NCBI RefSeq assembly: GCF_030013905.1
Contig: NZ_CP124862.1
Location: 2,855,051 to 2,919,050, forward strand
DNA from: Petroclostridium sp. X23
GTDB lineage: Bacteria > Bacillota > Clostridia > SK-Y3
Length of the DNA: 64,000 bases
Direction: 5' to 3'
Numbering within the stretch: the stretch's first letter is position 1; every line of letters starts with the position of its first letter. Shown here in pieces: positions 62,265 to 64,000 of this stretch. The notes below the pieces were generated by a model that was not told where the DNA came from, did no database searches, and saw nothing but the letters and a program-made list of their open reading frames with translations. The position numbers and the translations under genes were made by a program.

Positions 62265-62322
62265 AATCGTCACATTTTTTGAAAAACTTTATAAAAAATT
62301 TTTTCTGAATTTTGTGACGATT
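62265..62322. promoter_or_regulatory. Inverted repeat in the luxR/exported-protein divergent region
   Basis: AATCGTCACA (62265-62274) and TGTGACGATT (62313-62322), 38 bp apart, flanked by A/T tracts, lie between divergent luxR and the 62385 gene. They could be two sites for a dimeric LuxR-type protein, or the arms of a long hairpin. Confidence 0.5.
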
Positions 62323-62384
62323 CACACATTTTTCCGGTCTATGTTATTGAAAGCTATTTTTGAAAATTGAAAGGAGAATTTTAA

Positions 62385-62897
62385 ATGAAAAAGTATGTTA
62401 AATTAATGGTATTTGTATTAATTGTAGTGCTAGGCCTACAACAATCAGTATTTGCATCAAACACCAAACAGTATTCCTCTAAACCAACGGAAGGAATCGA
62501 AGCAACTGTTTCGGATTCCGGCAGCAGTCAAGACGTGAACGCCTTTATAGATAAGGACGTGAATATCGTAACTACTGAAAGTATCAGCTTTATCATAAAC
62601 TACCACTCATCCTTTAAGAAGGACGAGTCCAAATTATATGTATGCTGTTCCACAACCACAAATACTATTGTTGATTCCTTAAGAACTACTTTATATCTTC
62701 AGGAATGGAATGGCTCCGAATGGGTAGATAAAAAAAGCTGGACTTTCAGGAAAACCGACTCCAGCAATCTAACCGGTGATGCATTAACAACCTATACACC
62801 CGGCAAATATTACCGTGTGCGCGCTGAACATTATGCCAAAAACAAAACGCAAACTGATACCAAATATTCAATCTCTTCCTATTCACAAGTAAACTAA
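62385..62897 (+). CDS. Small secreted protein, unknown family
   Basis: A 170-aa exported protein with a signal peptide (1-25, cleavage after VFA). The mature part is Ser/Thr/Tyr-rich beta-type: SISFIINYHSSFKKDESKLY, TTLYLQEWNGSEWVDKKSWT, YTPGKYYRVRAEHYAKNKTQ. It resembles the small secreted beta-sandwich proteins common in Clostridia, but I cannot assign a family with confidence. RBS AAAGGAG precedes the ATG. It diverges from luxR. Confidence 0.78.
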   Translation: MKKYVKLMVFVLIVVLGLQQSVFASNTKQYSSKPTEGIEATVSDSGSSQDVNAFIDKDVNIVTTESISFIINYHSSFKKDESKLYVCCSTTTNTIVDSLRTTLYLQEWNGSEWVDKKSWTFRKTDSSNLTGDALTTYTPGKYYRVRAEHYAKNKTQTDTKYSISSYSQVN

Positions 62898-63109
62898 ATT
62901 AATAAAATATTATACCCGGCTTCATTCAAATAGCTTCGGACCGCCTGTACCGTCCGGCCATTATCCGGAATTGGCACTTGATTGGAAAAATTTATATACA
63001 AAGTGATCATAGAAATTTATCATAATCGTTCATACTTTCACATTTTTTTCACAGTAAAATAACGTCATATATATAAAATATACATATAAAGTTTAAAGTA
63101 GGCTTTTCT
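62898..63109. other. Spacer between two exported-protein genes
   Basis: No gene. A GC-richer patch near 62936-62972 (CGGACCGCC...CGTCCGG) could fold into a hairpin ending the first gene. At 63024-63052 ATCGTTCATACTTTCACA recalls half of the inverted repeat at 62265. Confidence 0.4.
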
Positions 63110-63844
63110 ATGTTCAAACGAACTAAATCATTTATTGCGGGCTTTTTATCATGCCTGCTGTTATTTGGAACATTCGCAACTGTATTGGCTGCAGACGATA
63201 TCAATATCAGTGCCATACTCTCCAACACTATTAAGATGAAACTATTCGGCAAGGACTTTAATCCTACAGAAGCTGACGGCACCTATGTAAAACCTATTGT
63301 CTACAACAGCCGGACTTATTTGCCTGCACGTAATCTTGCAGATGCGCTGGGTATCCCTATTGAGTGGGACGGCAATGCAAATACCGTATGGATTGGAGGA
63401 AAAACCGATAGTGTACCCGTAAATGATGCGTCTATGTACCATAACGATAATGGTACTATCCTCACCACTGACATAGACAAATTAACAACTTCCGATACCA
63501 CCTACAAATGGGGTATTACTAATAAAGAGGTTGTCACTGGACTATTCTATAAATGTTATGTCAAACCCAACGGGAAATACAAGCGCTTTACTGCTTCTCT
63601 TTTCTTAGATGAACATGCACAAGGAAGCGTAGTTGTAGAATTCAAAAAAGAAACCTGGGATGGCTCTGTTATCAAGAGTGTCACGCTGGAGCCAGGTCAA
63701 ACTACCAACATTGATATCGACATTGGCGGAGTGAATAATCTATACATATATTCCTCAGTGGTTAATGTTGGTACACTCAGGCAACTAATTATTGGTGAGC
63801 CTACCTTTAAGAATACCAGTTCATCAACTAATATTACAAACTGA
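63110..63844 (+). CDS. Secreted protein with a copper-amine-oxidase-type stalk domain
   Basis: A 244-aa exported protein. Signal peptide 1-26 (VLAAD), then a single stalk repeat of the copper amine oxidase N-terminal type (VKPIVYNSRTYLPARNLADA, LGIPIEWDGNANTVWIGG). The C-terminal domain (about 115-240, KRFTASLFLDEHAQGSVVVE, DIDIGGVNNLYIYSSV) looks like an NPCBM-type carbohydrate-binding fold. The stalk domain anchors or positions proteins in the clostridial wall. The ribosome site is weak. A terminator follows. Confidence 0.82.
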   Translation: MFKRTKSFIAGFLSCLLLFGTFATVLAADDINISAILSNTIKMKLFGKDFNPTEADGTYVKPIVYNSRTYLPARNLADALGIPIEWDGNANTVWIGGKTDSVPVNDASMYHNDNGTILTTDIDKLTTSDTTYKWGITNKEVVTGLFYKCYVKPNGKYKRFTASLFLDEHAQGSVVVEFKKETWDGSVIKSVTLEPGQTTNIDIDIGGVNNLYIYSSVVNVGTLRQLIIGEPTFKNTSSSTNITN

Positions 63845-63924
63845 ACATTACAGTATTGATTATTTTCATTTATGCTTAGAAACAAATAGTACTAACCATA
63901 TGATTACATACTAAAGTGAATTTC

Positions 63925-63952
63925 AAAAGCGATTAATATATTAATCGCTTTT
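63925..63952 (+). terminator. Terminator after the stalk-domain gene
   Basis: AAAAGCGATTAATATATTAATCGCTTTT: a perfect 28-nt palindrome ending in a T-tract, bidirectional in form. Confidence 0.8.
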
Positions 63953-63988
63953 AGTATATAAGAAAAAAGTTAAAAAGGAGTATTATTT

Positions 63989-64000
63989 ATGCGAAACATT
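63989..64000 (+). CDS. Start of a gene cut by the right edge
   Basis: ATGCGAAACATT (MRNI) after AAAAGGAG at 8 nt. Only four codons are visible, so no function can be given. Confidence 0.55.

Overview
The window looks like chromosomal DNA of a low-GC, Gram-positive, spore-former-like Clostridia bacterium. The reasons are AT-rich intergenic DNA, strong AGGAGG-type ribosome sites, frequent GTG and TTG starts, lipoprotein signal peptides, LysM and copper-amine-oxidase-type stalk proteins, a BirA-type biotin operator, and an EF-G paralogue typical of Firmicutes. I cannot name the species. No rRNA, tRNA or CRISPR array was found. || Layout. 1-2.3 kb: division and cell-wall operon ftsE-ftsX-(PcsB/EnvC-like), cut by the left edge. 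2.7-6.8 kb: PucR/CdaR-type regulator, a lone UgpC/MsmX-type ATPase with altered catalytic motifs, and a five-LysM secreted protein. 7.3-9.7 kb: ROK regulator with a two-gene chromate transporter. 9.8-12.7 kb: cobalt/nickel ECF transporter cbiM-PDGLE-cbiQ-cbiO, preceded by a promoter and an attenuator-like leader. 12.8-23.3 kb: housekeeping genes (tex, capA-like, rsuA-type pseudouridine synthase, rsmF-type methyltransferase, an unrecognised 498-aa helical protein, a DUF4830-like protein, EF-G2), all on the minus strand. 23.8-28.9 kb, plus strand: aromatic amino acid genes hisC-aroF-tyrA-aroA. 29-32.8 kb: KDPG aldolase, IclR regulator, amidohydrolase, thioredoxin reductase. 32.9-43.1 kb: an NMT1/SsuA-type ABC transporter, then ubiX-ubiA-ubiD-polyprenyl synthase-apbE and a type II NADH dehydrogenase fused to a DoxX domain. 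This set suggests late menaquinone synthesis feeding a simple membrane electron-transfer chain. 43.2-47.3 kb: bioY under a BirA operator, a DUF3267 zincin-like protein, a large permease, a ROK glucokinase, then a decayed GH3 glucosidase. 48-51.3 kb: response regulator, histidine kinase and LolA-like lipoprotein operon. 51.5-56.2 kb: a GC-richer block with a LanFEG-type immunity ABC transporter and a divergent LanRK-type two-component system, but no lantibiotic genes. || 56.3-64 kb is an accessory island of small exported proteins and lipoproteins. It holds a short LuxR-type HTH protein, a near-identical 114-bp duplicate of that gene's 3' end, and a 720-bp internally deleted IS3-type element whose left end abuts the duplicate. 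Each luxR copy is followed by a signal-peptide protein and then a lipoprotein, so the locus looks duplicated and diverged. One exported protein has a C39-like peptidase fold with the catalytic cysteine replaced by tyrosine. This is the best candidate for an undescribed system here. || Intergenic DNA is full of dispersed repeats: roughly 143-bp palindromic elements ending in AGGAGGATGTGA, a 73-bp GGGGCGGACGAC palindrome, GGGGAC-containing REP-like units, heptamer arrays (TTCACTA, TGTCCAT, TTCACAG) abutting gene ends, and three near-identical terminators.
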